Shown here one piece after another: positions 53,088 to 62,589 of a stretch of DNA of 64,000 bases. The DNA is from Carnobacterium pleistocenium FTR1 (GTDB taxonomy: Bacteria > Bacillota > Bacilli > Lactobacillales > Carnobacteriaceae), in NCBI RefSeq assembly GCF_000744285.1, contig NZ_JQLQ01000002.1:372001-436000 (forward strand), written 5' to 3'. The position numbers and the translations under genes are program-made. Position 1 is the first letter of the stretch. Each line of letters opens with the position of its first letter. The notes below the pieces were generated by a model. That model did no database searches. It was not told where the DNA came from and was given only the letters and a program-made list of their open reading frames with translations.

Positions 53088-54403
53088 AGACTTTAATAAA
53101 AAATAGCCATATTTTAACAATGGATGATAAACGAACAGAATATTCTGATGGTTATCTAATAATAGAAGATAACGCAATCTTGGAAATTGGGTCATATGAT
53201 CAATTAGTACAAAAAGAGACCGAATTTGATAAAGTAATTGATGGTGATCAAACCATTGCAATACCTGGAATGATAAATACTCATACTCATATTGGAATGA
53301 TTCCTTTTCGCTCATTAGGAGATGACTGCCCTGATCGATTGCGTCGTATTCTATTTCCTCTAGAAATCGCCTGCATGACAAAAGAATTAGCATATCATAG
53401 CGGCAAATATGCGATTGCGGAAATGCAGTTAGCTGGTATTACAACGTTTGTAGATATGTACTATTTTGAAGATACTTTAGCACAAGCTACCGATGAAATG
53501 AAGTCACGAGCCATCTTAGGGGAAACAGTTGTTGACTTTCCGACTTGTGATACCCTAATAGCTCATGGCGGTATTGATTATGCTGAAAAATTTATTCCAA
53601 AATGGCTTAACCATGAATTGATCACACCGGCGATTGCCCCACATGCCCCGAATACTAATGATCCAGAAGCAATAAAAGAAGCTGCTGCGTTAGCAGAAAA
53701 ATACGGCATTCCATTAATCATGCATGTAGCAGAAATGGATTATGAATTAAACTATTTTAGAAAAAAATATAACACTACACCAATTGGATTTTTACAGTCG
53801 CTTAAAGTTCTCAACCCTCGCTTTATTGCAGCCCACTGTATCCATTTATCAGATCAAGATTTGCAAATTTTAAAAGAGGAGGGTGTCGGTGTGGCTCACT
53901 GCATCGGAGCGAACACCAAGTCTGCTAAAGGAGTTGCTCGCATAAAAGATATGCTTGAATTAGCTATTCCAGTAGGTTTAGGAACAGATGGACCCAGTAG
54001 CGGCAACACACTTGATTTATTTACACAAATGAAATTGACTGCTAATTTTCATAAAACAACGCTCCACGATAGAAGTGTTTTTCCAGCTAAAGAAATTTTT
54101 GCAATGGCGACTATTGAAGGCGCAAAAGTATTGAATATGGCAAATCAAATTGGCTCTTTGGAAGTAGGGAAAAGAGCTGATATAGTATTAGTTGAAACAA
54201 GTTCTGTAAATATGTTTCCAATTTTTGATCCTTATGCAGCACTAGTTTATTCTGCGAATGCGTCAAATGTGCAGGATGTTTTTATTAATGGGACATCAGT
54301 TGTTCGAAACAAACAACTAGTAAATAACAATTTATCTGATTTGCGTTCAAACCTAGCAGCTGAAATGACAGATTTTTCAAAAAAAGCTAGAGAGTTAATT
54401 TAA
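53084..54403 (+). CDS. SsnA/TrzA/MtaD-type amidohydrolase
   Basis: A 439-residue metal-dependent deaminase-type amidohydrolase. Metal ligands are in NTHTHIGM (HxH), IMHVAEMD, AAHCIHLSD and LGTDGPSSGN. Relatives deaminate S-adenosylhomocysteine, 5'-methylthioadenosine, guanine or atrazine-like rings. The exact substrate is unknown. Start ATGA overlap with the upstream gene; RBS ggagg is within its end. With the adenine deaminase-like protein it suggests purine ring breakdown. Confidence 0.88.
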   Translation: MKTLIKNSHILTMDDKRTEYSDGYLIIEDNAILEIGSYDQLVQKETEFDKVIDGDQTIAIPGMINTHTHIGMIPFRSLGDDCPDRLRRILFPLEIACMTKELAYHSGKYAIAEMQLAGITTFVDMYYFEDTLAQATDEMKSRAILGETVVDFPTCDTLIAHGGIDYAEKFIPKWLNHELITPAIAPHAPNTNDPEAIKEAAALAEKYGIPLIMHVAEMDYELNYFRKKYNTTPIGFLQSLKVLNPRFIAAHCIHLSDQDLQILKEEGVGVAHCIGANTKSAKGVARIKDMLELAIPVGLGTDGPSSGNTLDLFTQMKLTANFHKTTLHDRSVFPAKEIFAMATIEGAKVLNMANQIGSLEVGKRADIVLVETSSVNMFPIFDPYAALVYSANASNVQDVFINGTSVVRNKQLVNNNLSDLRSNLAAEMTDFSKKARELI

Positions 54404-54487
54404 AAAAAATCATGCTTTAGACCGATACGTTATAGTGGAATTGCAGCTATACTTGACTTAATCAAATTATATGGAGGTCATATAAAG

Positions 54488-54769
54488 ATGAAAATGAAGA
54501 CAAAACAAATGAAGACTCCAATGTCGCAAGTGAAATCTCTGATCCTTTCCTTATTTAATACAAAAACAAGCGGAAAAAAGAAACTAATGGTAGCAGGGAT
54601 CATTCTGTACATTATTAGTCCTATCGATTTTGTGCCCGACTTCATTCCGGTAGTCGGATATGCAGACGACGTTATCCTACCGATTCTTTTCCTAGTTGCT
54701 AATAAACTCCTTTCAGAGGATCTACAACCTAATACGCCTCAAGTAAGAAAAGAAGCTGAAAAGGTTTAA
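54488..54769 (+). CDS. YkvA/DUF1232 small membrane protein
   Basis: A 93-residue protein. IDFVPDFIPVVGYADDV is the DUF1232 motif with conserved acidic residues and prolines around a short hydrophobic helix. Function unknown in the family. RBS tggagg, ATG 54488. Confidence 0.88.
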   Translation: MKMKTKQMKTPMSQVKSLILSLFNTKTSGKKKLMVAGIILYIISPIDFVPDFIPVVGYADDVILPILFLVANKLLSEDLQPNTPQVRKEAEKV

Positions 54770-54824
54770 CAACTGAATTAGAAAAAAATAAATCCTGGAG
54801 TAATTCTAGTCTTACAGCACGTTC

Positions 54825-55000
54825 AAACCTTGCTTTTCCACGGAAAAGCAAGGTTTATTTGGTTTACTTATCTATGAAACTAACTTTCATAGATAAGTAA
54901 GAAACGTTTTGTTGTCACTCCGCCGTGAAGAGTCATTTCATAGATATGTAGCTTCACTTTATACTCCAACTCTTCCATCAAGGATTAGTTGGAGTATAAA
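54825..55000. repeat. three consecutive perfect inverted repeats
   Basis: Hairpin 1: AAACCTTGCTTTTCC (54825-54839) with 54842-54856. Hairpin 2: TTACTTATCTATGAAA (54864-54879) with 54885-54900. Hairpin 3: TTTATACTCCAACT (54957-54970) with 54987-55000. Arms are 15, 16 and 14 bp without mismatch. Only 7 bases separate the first two. None has a proper T run. The intervening stretch also repeats TTTCATAGAT (54939-54952) from hairpin 2. Confidence 0.85.
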
Positions 55001-55113
55001 TGAAAACGATTGCTTAATTTGGTTTTTTTTAGTACGCTTTTTGTAAAGCGATAAGATGTTATTTTTAAGACTGTATTAGAGCAACTAAGTGAGAATGAGA
55101 GGAAGTTCAAAAA

Positions 55114-56115
55114 ATGAATAAATTTAAAGCATTATGGGCTGATGTAATTGAAGAAGGAAAAGTTGTAACGAAGGTGAAATTATTATCAAAAGATGATTTA
55201 CCACCAGGAGAAGTCCTTATCAAGGTACATTATTCTGGTGTGAATTACAAAGATGCACTTGCAGCGACAAATAGTAAAAACGGAGTTATTCGCTCTTATC
55301 CAATCGTTCCGGGAATTGATCTGAGCGGCGAGGTAGTAGAGTCTACAACAGAAGATTATTCAGTTGGCGAGAAGGTCATTGTAACGAGTTATGGTTTAGG
55401 AATAAACCATTTGGGTGGCTTTAGTGAGTATGCTCGTGTTCCAAAAGAATGGGTAGTGAAATTGCCACAAGGTCTCAGTTTAAAAGAAGCAATGATTATC
55501 GGAACAGCTGGCTTTACAGCTGGGCAATCTGTTCAGGCCCTTGAGAAAAATGGATTAGAAAAAGCAATGCTTCCCGTTCTTGTGAGAGGCGCTACTGGAG
55601 GGGTCGGCAGTATGGCTGTTCAGATCCTCTCAAAATTAGGTTACCCTGTTGAAGCTGAATCACGTAAAAAAGCAGAACAGCAAGATTACTTAGTGGCTAT
55701 TGGTGCGGATAAAGTTATTCACCCAGACGAGTCGCATTTAGAAAAACGAAAGCCATTAAGCAAGCAAAGATGGCAAGCAGTAATAGATCCAGTTGGTGGA
55801 GAGTATCTTTCTGATTATCTTGCTCAACTTGCTTCAAATGGTGGAGTTGCTTTAAGTGGAAATGCGGGAGGAATAAAATTTGAGGCTACTGTTTTGCCAT
55901 TTATTTTACGAGGTATCGATATCTATGGAATTAATTCAGTAGATTTTAATTTGACCGAACGAATAGCATTGTGGAATCGTCTTGCAACAGATATGAAACC
56001 TGAACAGTTAGAACGTATGATTGATCACCAAGTCACACTCGAAGAATTACCAAAATCTTTTGCTAAGATTATGGCGGGTGAAATGAAAGGAAGAACGTTG
56101 GTTAAAATAGTTTAA
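55114..56115 (+). CDS. YhdH/AcuI-type NADPH oxidoreductase (MDR superfamily)
   Basis: A 333-residue medium-chain reductase of the YhdH/YhfP group, whose characterised relatives reduce acrylyl-CoA or quinones. VHYSGVNYKDALAATN, PIVPGIDLSGEVVE and the NADPH loop VRGATGGVGSMAVQILSKLGY are present; catalytic zinc ligands are absent, as usual here. RBS gagagga, ATG 55114. An acyl-CoA dehydrogenase is 11 kb away, but no direct link is seen. Confidence 0.92.
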   Translation: MNKFKALWADVIEEGKVVTKVKLLSKDDLPPGEVLIKVHYSGVNYKDALAATNSKNGVIRSYPIVPGIDLSGEVVESTTEDYSVGEKVIVTSYGLGINHLGGFSEYARVPKEWVVKLPQGLSLKEAMIIGTAGFTAGQSVQALEKNGLEKAMLPVLVRGATGGVGSMAVQILSKLGYPVEAESRKKAEQQDYLVAIGADKVIHPDESHLEKRKPLSKQRWQAVIDPVGGEYLSDYLAQLASNGGVALSGNAGGIKFEATVLPFILRGIDIYGINSVDFNLTERIALWNRLATDMKPEQLERMIDHQVTLEELPKSFAKIMAGEMKGRTLVKIV

Positions 56116-56294
56116 CTTTGGCAGAGAAAATAATTTAATGGTAGGTCATCTATACTAAAAACTATAAAACCTTTTTTGTTTATTATTAGATGAAATACCT
56201 TTATTTTTAAGTATAAATCAAATCCTTTGAAATTTTTATCTGTTTTTTCTATTCTTAAGGCGTACTACAAATAAATGAAAGAGGAGATGTTAGG

Positions 56295-56483
56295 ATGAGT
56301 CAAAAATTTGATGAATTGAAACAAAAACTCAAAAGTGTAGACAAAGAAAAAGCAGGACAATTAATAAAAGAAGTAAAAAGAGCTCATGAAGATGGTTCTA
56401 TTGATAAAAATGAAAAAAAGGAATTAATGGACGAAGCTAAAAAAACGGTTGGCGGTAATCCTTTAGGCGGATTAGGAAAATAG
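56295..56483 (+). CDS. small charged helical protein, function unknown
   Basis: A 62-residue, Lys/Glu-rich protein, mostly helix (FDELKQKLKSVDKEKAGQLI) ending in a glycine-rich tail GGNPLGGLGK. RBS gaggagat, ATG 56295. Composition resembles small stress proteins, but I recognise no family. Confidence 0.65.
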   Translation: MSQKFDELKQKLKSVDKEKAGQLIKEVKRAHEDGSIDKNEKKELMDEAKKTVGGNPLGGLGK

Positions 56484-56894
56484 TAATAAGAATGTTTAAA
56501 AGTCTGATACAGTAATGACTTTTAAAAGCAAAAGTTCTTACTACGCAATCAATTAGCTAGTTTGAGTTCAGCGATTTACTGGACATAAGCTAGCTAATGC
56601 TACTTTTAATAAAAAGTTATCACCATAATTAGAAGTGTTTTTCAGATATTCACAATGAATTTCTTTCCATGGTACACTTTTTTTTGTATCGAATTTTTGT
56701 TTGGTAACTAGCGAGTATAATAGTAAACTTGAATAAATATAAAAGAAAATCAAATCAAAATAATCATCTATGTTGCATTTCTTACATGGATGATTTTATT
56801 TATTTTCAATAATTATTAAATAAAGGCATATAATTTGAAGTTCTTCAATGGACACTTTAAGATAGTTTTATTCTACGAATAGAGGAGAGAGATA
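56484..56894. other. 410-bp gap
   Basis: No gene. A hairpin (AATCATC-ATGT with ACAT-GATGATT, about 56759-56795) may terminate transcription. The RBS gaggaga of the next gene is at the end. Confidence 0.4.
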
Positions 56895-57785
56895 ATGACA
56901 GATAAAGAATTAGAAAACCCATTAAAACAATTTTTTGCAGATGATTTTCCAAAACAATATCAAGAACCTCCTGCCTTACAGAATAAAATGGAACCTCGTC
57001 CAGATTGTGGTGAAGAATCTTATAAGGGTAATGAGCAATTAGTTGGACGAAAAGCTTTGATAACAGGAGGAGACTCTGGTATAGGTCGGGCTGCAGCTAT
57101 TGCATATGCGCGTGAAGGTGCCGACATAGCATTAAATTATCTTCCAGAAGAGTAGTCAGATGCTGAGGAAGTTAAGCAGTTAGTTGAAGCAGAGGGACGA
57201 AAAATAGTTCTTATTCCTGGTGATTTAAGTGATGAGGTTTTTTGTAAGCAATTAGTTGATAAAGCATACAATGAACTTGGCGGGTTAGATATCTTAGCCT
57301 TAATTGCAGGCAAACAACAAGCTGTTAAAGATATTGCTGATATTACAACAGAACAATTACGTCAAACATTTGAAATTAATGTATTCTCTCTTTTTTGGGT
57401 CATCAAAGCTGCTTTACCGTATCTTCCAGAAGGTTCTACAATCATCACAACATCTTCTGTGCAAGGGTATAATCCAAGCGCAAATTTATTGGATTATGCA
57501 GCAACTAAATTTGCCATTAACGGATTCAGCCGTGGTTTAGCAAAACAACTAGCACCCAAAGGGATTCGAGTTAACGTTGTAGCTCCAGGACCTATTTGGA
57601 CACCATTGCAAATTTCTGGTGGACAGCCAAGTGAAGCTATTCCAACGTTTGGTCAAGAAGCGCCATTAAAACGTGCTGGTCAACCGGTAGAACTTTCAGA
57701 CGTTTATGTTTTCTTAGCTTCTGAAAAATCTAGCTATGTCACAGCTCAAATTTACGGTGTAACAGGCGGTATCGAGTTAGCTTAG
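56895..57785 (+). pseudogene. SDR-family oxidoreductase interrupted by an in-frame TAG
   Basis: A single reading frame of 296 codons encodes a YhdF/YhxD-type short-chain dehydrogenase: [11 protein letters not shown] nucleotide loop, ITTSSVQGY serine, DYAATKFAI Tyr-Lys pair, [10 protein letters not shown]. Codon 87 is TAG (57153-57155) in LPEE*SDAEEV, where relatives usually have Gln; CAG to TAG is one transition. The NNAG motif also reads LIAG. It is probably a recent pseudogene, unless the stop is read through or the base is a sequencing error. RBS gaggagaga is intact. Confidence 0.85.
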
Positions 57786-57801
57786 TAACGTGAAATTAAA
57801 T

Positions 57802-57845
57802 AAAAAGGTAGTATGGTCTTATTCTAATGACCATACTACCTTTTT
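57802..57845. terminator. bidirectional intrinsic terminator
   Basis: AAAAAGGTAGTATGGTC (57802-57818) with exact complement 57829-57845, 10-base loop, T run on plus and A run mirrored. Serves the SDR gene and the glycosyltransferase remnant. Confidence 0.93.
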
Positions 57846-57846
57846 A

Positions 57847-58451
57847 TTATTCTGTTACTTCTTTTTTATAAAAAATGTCCCAATAAAATTTACCCAATCC
57901 TATGTTTTTAAGGGTAATCACGCAACTTTTTCTTAAATTTTTATCTTTATGTTCGGTCATACTATAGTAGGGTAACTTATTTTTAAGTTCAGCTATTAAG
58001 GGATCATTTACATTTTCTGAATTTACTAAGAGAAACAATGAAGAAAGAGTCAATTGAATATGGTAATTTTTTAATACACTTGTATCGATTGAAGAGTCTT
58101 GGGATAATAAATCAATGGCTTTTTCTAGGACCTTTAATCCTGTTAATTTTTCTTTGTGCTTTAAAACATTTACTGGCAAATGGTGACTAATAGGTCTTCA
58201 TAAAACTCACTGTCCTGATCAAAAGAAAGACCAGTGTTTTTAGCCACGGAAAGATTGCTGCTTTCTATATGAATGACTTTAAAGCGAGAGTCAGATTTAG
58301 TGAATTTCCTACAAATTTCACTGCTTTTATCAATGGAACCATTATCAATTAAGATAACTTGTAAATTGCGATACGTTTGCCCTTTGATACTGTGTAGGCA
58401 TTTAGGTAATGATTTTTCAACATTTTGAACGGATACAATAATTGAAATCAT
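57847..58451 (-). pseudogene. GT2 glycosyltransferase remnant, frameshifted and deleted
   Basis: Begins with ATG (58449-58451) after AGGAGG and encodes a normal GT-A start (ISIIVSVQNVEKSLPKCLHS, VILIDNGSIDKSSEIC, LSVAKNTGLSF). The DxD region is missing: SF is followed by DSEFYEDLL, as if about 10-20 residues were deleted. A stop then occurs at 58170-58172 and the frame changes; the rest (57847-58179) reads as a C-terminal helical part, VNVLKHKEKLTGLKVLEKAI. Not functional as a transferase in this form. Confidence 0.75.
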
Positions 58452-58713
58452 AGCGTTTCCTCCTAATAGGAATGTTTTGAAAATAGAATAGGTTCTATTA
58501 AAGCATGAAAACGCCAAATCTATGTATCGGGTTACAATGAGTCTACGATTTTAATCTCTTTTGTTGACTAATGGAATCTATCCTGCTAAATTGAAAGAAA
58601 TATCTAAGTCGAGAATTGGCATATCTAAATTTAGCTGTCCATTCATCTAAATTTAGACAGAAGCAAGCATTTTCCTCTAATCGATAATCAACTAATAGAA
58701 AGAAGAATGAAAA

Positions 58714-59043
58714 GTGAATACATTTTCTCAAGCATCATCCATAGAAGAAGTTTTACAGGTTATAAAAGAGAACACTCTTGTTTTTGTTTATATTTCAAGA
58801 GAAAATTGTGGTGTTTGTCATGCTGTTCAACCACGAGTACAAGAGATGCTAAAAGAATTCCCATCTATTAAACCTATTCAAGTCAGTGCAGATGATATTC
58901 CCGAAGTTGCCAGCCAATTCACAGTATTCACTGTTCCAGCATTATTGCTATTCGCTGAAGGAAAAGAAGTGATTCGCGAAGCTCGGTTTGTTGTAATGGA
59001 TGACCTGCATAAGAATTTCCAGCGAGTTGTTGAAAATAGTTAA
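58714..59043 (+). CDS. thioredoxin-family protein (CGVC)
   Basis: A 109-residue thioredoxin fold. Active site ENCGVCHAVQP (CxxC with GV instead of GP), cis-proline in FTVPALLLF. GTG start at 58714 with agaaaga upstream. It probably reduces or isomerises disulfides in the cytosol; CGVC types are often YbdE/YtpP-like. The plus-strand gene stands alone amid decayed neighbours. Confidence 0.88.
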   Translation: MNTFSQASSIEEVLQVIKENTLVFVYISRENCGVCHAVQPRVQEMLKEFPSIKPIQVSADDIPEVASQFTVFTVPALLLFAEGKEVIREARFVVMDDLHKNFQRVVENS

Positions 59044-59049
59044 ATCAAT

Positions 59050-59096
59050 TAGCCTCACCTTCTAGACTCTGTTAGAGCAGCTATAAGGTGGGGCTA
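59050..59096. terminator. probable terminator after thioredoxin gene
   Basis: AGCCTCACCTTCTAG pairs with CTATAAGGTGGGGCT (one G-T pair and one mismatch), with a T-rich tail. Sits between convergent genes. Confidence 0.6.
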
Positions 59097-59116
59097 GTTT
59101 GTTCGGATGATTATTT

Positions 59117-59460
59117 TTATTTGGAACGAATCATGCGCTTTAAAGATTGGGGATTGGTCGGTGGATCACTCAAAATAGCACGAACAGCAGCTAAATCTGG
59201 TACATGTTTGATCCGTGTTTTGCCTGAAATTTTATCCGGATAAAAAGCACTATTACCAGCAGCCCAGATAGAGGGATCCTTGGTACGCAAGTATTCATCA
59301 ACAGAAACACCATCGTCTGTTTTAAGACCGGTTTGTTCAGCTAACGATACACGAGGGGAGACCCCTAAGCCGATAACGAACGCATCCCCTTCTACTGTAG
59401 ACCCATCATCAAGATGAAGAGTAGTATTGATTTCCGTCGTTCCTGAGGGAGTATTGTTAT
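59117..59460 (-). pseudogene. FAD/NAD(P)-dependent oxidoreductase fragment
   Basis: About 115 residues of the middle to C-terminal region of a pyridine nucleotide-disulfide or ferredoxin-reductase-type flavoprotein: HLDDGSTVEGDAFVIGLGVSP and SIWAAGNSAFYPD (FAD-binding ATG-like motif). No N-terminal FAD domain. The reading frame continues upstream only through 12 codons lying over the end of the neighbouring gene, so this is a remnant joined by deletion. Confidence 0.8.
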
Positions 59461-59867
59461 CGAGGGTCTTGTACGCCTGGTTCATCACTGAAATCATCTA
59501 CGAGAATAACAATAGAACCGCTATTAATATCCTCTTTATAATCACTCAATACAGCTTCATCCACTTCGTAACCATCATCCATTTCGTCATAACTGTCATC
59601 TGTTGTGTCTACGTTTGCATTTTCAGCTTCGTCATCACTCATTGTAAAGATACCTTTCACCTTGTCCATGAATGATTCATCTTCGCTACCATCATTGTCA
59701 GCGTGCTCAATAGAGACACCCACATCTAAATCATTGGGTAAGTTATCAGCAGTTTCTCTGTTTGTGACAAGTGTGATCAATTTTCTGTCATAGCCTTCAG
59801 CCACCACTTCGTCAACGGCGATTCTAGCTTCTTCTAAAGTGAGGTAACTTCCTTTTACAAATTTCAT
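59457..59867 (-). CDS. YflT/general stress protein 17M-like protein
   Basis: A 136-residue protein. Residues 1-70 match the YflT domain (KGSYLTLEEARIAVDEVVAEGYDRKLITLVTNR is typical, quoted here only as start and pattern), then an acidic Asp/Glu-rich segment (about 75-110) and INSGSIVILVDDF. Start ATG (59865-59867) with ggaggaa RBS. The C-terminus GVQDPR ends at the junction with an oxidoreductase fragment, so the natural end may have been lost by the same deletion. Stress-related by family. Confidence 0.75.
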   Translation of the reverse strand: MKFVKGSYLTLEEARIAVDEVVAEGYDRKLITLVTNRETADNLPNDLDVGVSIEHADNDGSEDESFMDKVKGIFTMSDDEAENANVDTTDDSYDEMDDGYEVDEAVLSDYKEDINSGSIVILVDDFSDEPGVQDPR

Positions 59868-60339
59868 AATATTCTATTCCTCCCTAAGATTAATTTGTTT
59901 GACTCATGGTTATTATATAAAAGTTAAGGAAATTAAAGCAAAAAAAAGAGCTTAGGAAAAGGGAATCTAAAAAAATAGGAGTATGAATGTAGAAGCATTC
60001 AAAGTTCTAATGATAGCTAAAAAGTTTAATAAAAATTATTTGGCTATCTAAAAACGTAGGTATATGTTTTTTAGAAGCAAGAAACCCTTTTAAGGTAAAA
60101 TGATTTCAAGAGGTACATAAAAAAACTAAAAGAATAACAGTCAAGTTTATTTAAACTATTGGTTTTAAAAGCACAGTCAACGACAGTTTCAAAAAAGATA
60201 TCTACTTTCTTAAACAAATGGTTATAAAAATATGAAAGCAATCATTTTTTTTACTAGACCAGATAAAGTATACTGTTAACAAGGTTAGCAATTCGGTTGC
60301 TGATGAAAAAAAGTGATAATTAATTATGAGGTGGAATAG
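59868..60339. other. 470-bp gap upstream of the phosphoesterase
   Basis: AT-rich, stops in all frames. TATACT near 60270 may be a -10 for the next gene. No other feature recognised. Confidence 0.4.
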
Positions 60340-61266
60340 ATGTTTATAGATAGAAGGTTAACGGAAGCTTATAAAAAAGCTAGAGTAGAAGAGTTTGATG
60401 AGAATTCTAAATATATATTTTTTAGCGATGTTCATCGCGGAAATGGAAATATAACAGATGAGTTTACGCGAAATCGAAATGTTTTTCTGCATGCTCTAAA
60501 GTATTATTATAAAAATGAGTTTACTTATATTGAAGCTGGAGATGGTGATGAACTGTTAGAGTATTCTGATTTTACTTTCACAAAAAATGCACATAGTGAA
60601 GTGTATAATGTCATTAAAAATTTTTTTGATGATGGTCGATTAATAAAATTGTATGGCAACCATGATATTGCTTTAAAAAATCCGAAGTTTGTGAAAGAAA
60701 ATTATTACACAAATTACGATGAATACACTGAAGAATTTTTTGATTTCTTAAAAGGAATCAAACCGATTGAAGCACTGGTATTGAGATACAAAAAAACAGG
60801 ACAAGAAATTTTGACCGTACATGGCCACCAAGGTGATGCGCCAAATGATCAATTTGCTTTTTTCACTATGTTATCATTGAAATTCTTTTGGCGTTTTCTG
60901 CATGGATTTGGTATTCGAAATCCCACAAGTCCAGTGAAAAATGTAGCAAAACGGCATAAAATTGAAAGGAACTTCAACAAATGGATCACAAAGAATAAGA
61001 TAATGCTTATTTGCGGTCACACACATCGATTTAAATATCCAAAAAATAAAGATCTTCCATATTTTAACACCGGTTGCTGTGTCTATCCCACGAGCATTAC
61101 GGGAATTGAAATAAAAGAAGGTAAAGTCCAGTTGATAAGATGGGAAACTCAAGTAAGTGCAAAAGGTGTTTTAATCATTCAAAAAGATATCATGCGAGGA
61201 CCGGAACCAATTGAAGAATTTGATATGACGTTGGAAGGCTGGAATAAAAATAATAGTAAGATATAA
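60340..61266 (+). CDS. metallophosphoesterase
   Basis: A 308-residue calcineurin-like phosphoesterase. Motifs in order: SDVHRGNGN, GDGDELLE, GNHDI, VHGHQGDAP, CGHTHRF. These are the dimetal ligands. Similar to the UDP-2,3-diacylglucosamine-hydrolase-like branch by layout, but substrate unknown in a bacterium without lipid A. RBS gaggtgg, ATG 60340. A shared terminator separates it from the aldolase. Confidence 0.9.
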   Translation: MFIDRRLTEAYKKARVEEFDENSKYIFFSDVHRGNGNITDEFTRNRNVFLHALKYYYKNEFTYIEAGDGDELLEYSDFTFTKNAHSEVYNVIKNFFDDGRLIKLYGNHDIALKNPKFVKENYYTNYDEYTEEFFDFLKGIKPIEALVLRYKKTGQEILTVHGHQGDAPNDQFAFFTMLSLKFFWRFLHGFGIRNPTSPVKNVAKRHKIERNFNKWITKNKIMLICGHTHRFKYPKNKDLPYFNTGCCVYPTSITGIEIKEGKVQLIRWETQVSAKGVLIIQKDIMRGPEPIEEFDMTLEGWNKNNSKI

Positions 61267-61427
61267 ATGTAATGAACACGAAGATAAAGTTTTATACTAT
61301 TTAGTTGTGGTGAATTATCTTGGTACACGGATACCAACGCCTTTAGTTAATGATTAGAAATAACTATTAACTAAAAATGTCGTGTTTTGATTTTTTATGT
61401 AAACAAGAGTATACTGTTAAAAGTGAA

Positions 61428-61473
61428 AACACAACGTATAATAAAGGGATTACCTTATTATACGTTGTGTTTA
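61428..61473. terminator. bidirectional terminator between convergent genes
   Basis: AAACACAACGTATAATAA (61428-61445) pairs with TTATTATACGTTGTGTTT, loop about 11 bases. Ends the phosphoesterase (+) and aldolase (-) transcripts. Confidence 0.88.
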
Positions 61474-61499
61474 TTCTGTAGCTTCCTAACATTAAATTA

Positions 61500-62387
61500 T
61501 TAAGTGATCGAAGCGTTATAAATTTGTTTAATCGATTCTTTTAACGATGCATTGTACTCCTCACTTGACTGACCAGCGCTTAACCCCTCAGATAAGGCTC
61601 TTGAAAAACTAGCAACTAAACCATGGTTACGTGTTAATGCTTCATTAGCTTTTTCGCGGGTATAACCACCAGAAAGAGCTACTACTCGTATAACTTTTGG
61701 ATGATCAATCAATTCTTTATAAAAATCATCGATGGTTGGAATCGATAATTTCAACATGACATTTTCTGATTCGCTCAAAGTATCTAGCTGAGCCAAAATC
61801 TCATCTTTCAAAAGGGTTTCAGACTGTTCCTTATCTTTACTATTAATATCCACTTCTGGTTCAATAATTGGAACAAGTCCGGCTGCAATGATTTGTTTGC
61901 CGACTTCAAATTGTTGGGTAACCACTTTTTTAATGGCTTCAGGATTAGCTTCTTTAATCAACGAACGCATTTTTGTTCCAAATATGTGACGTTCGTTAGC
62001 TCTTTTTAATAATTCATCGAGGTCAGGGTTAGGTTTCATTAACTGAACACCATCTGTTTCCTCCGCTAATCCTTTATCAATTTTCAAGAATGGGACTACA
62101 CCTTTTTTCTCCCATAAGTAATCGGCTGTATAAAGGCCTTCAACTTTGCGATCCATTGTTTGTTCAAATAAAATAGCACCTAAGATTGTATCAGAATTAA
62201 AAGCTGGAGAAGTCATTAGACGAGTTCGCATATCATGGACTAAATCAAACATTTCAGTTTCATTTGAATAAGTCTCAGGTGCTATGCCATAGAGTTCCAA
62301 AGCTTTTGGAGTACTTCCACCGCTTTGGTCTAATGCTGCAATAAAACCCTTACCATTCTTCATTCGTTCGAATTGCTCTTTTTGCAT
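61500..62387 (-). CDS. fda: class I fructose-bisphosphate aldolase
   Basis: A 295-residue class I aldolase of the bacterial FdaB type (as in staphylococci). [27 protein letters not shown] and the Schiff-base lysine in VMLKLSIPT are visible; [13 protein letters not shown] closes the active site. It cleaves fructose 1,6-bisphosphate in glycolysis. Start ATG 62385-62387 after aaggag. Presence of a class I enzyme does not exclude a class II aldolase elsewhere. Confidence 0.95.
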   Translation of the reverse strand: MQKEQFERMKNGKGFIAALDQSGGSTPKALELYGIAPETYSNETEMFDLVHDMRTRLMTSPAFNSDTILGAILFEQTMDRKVEGLYTADYLWEKKGVVPFLKIDKGLAEETDGVQLMKPNPDLDELLKRANERHIFGTKMRSLIKEANPEAIKKVVTQQFEVGKQIIAAGLVPIIEPEVDINSKDKEQSETLLKDEILAQLDTLSESENVMLKLSIPTIDDFYKELIDHPKVIRVVALSGGYTREKANEALTRNHGLVASFSRALSEGLSAGQSSEEYNASLKESIKQIYNASIT

Positions 62388-62589
62388 AATTTCAGCTCCT
62401 TAGATTAGTTTTAAGAACAGTAAATAAGAAAGCTCAACCCGTTAAATGGGTAATGAATCTTTCAATAGTTAGTATAGCATTCCGTAGTCTAAATTAAAAA
62501 AATAAGCTATTATAGAGTGCTTTTCCTTTGGGTGATTAGATGAAGAGAAGGGAAAAAAAGATACAAAAATTGAATAAAGGAGAAAAGCT

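Noticed and set aside
55001-55014. cre-like site TGAAAACGATTGCT
   Set aside because: One mismatch to consensus and about 100 bases upstream of a gene with no known carbon control; not strong enough to call.
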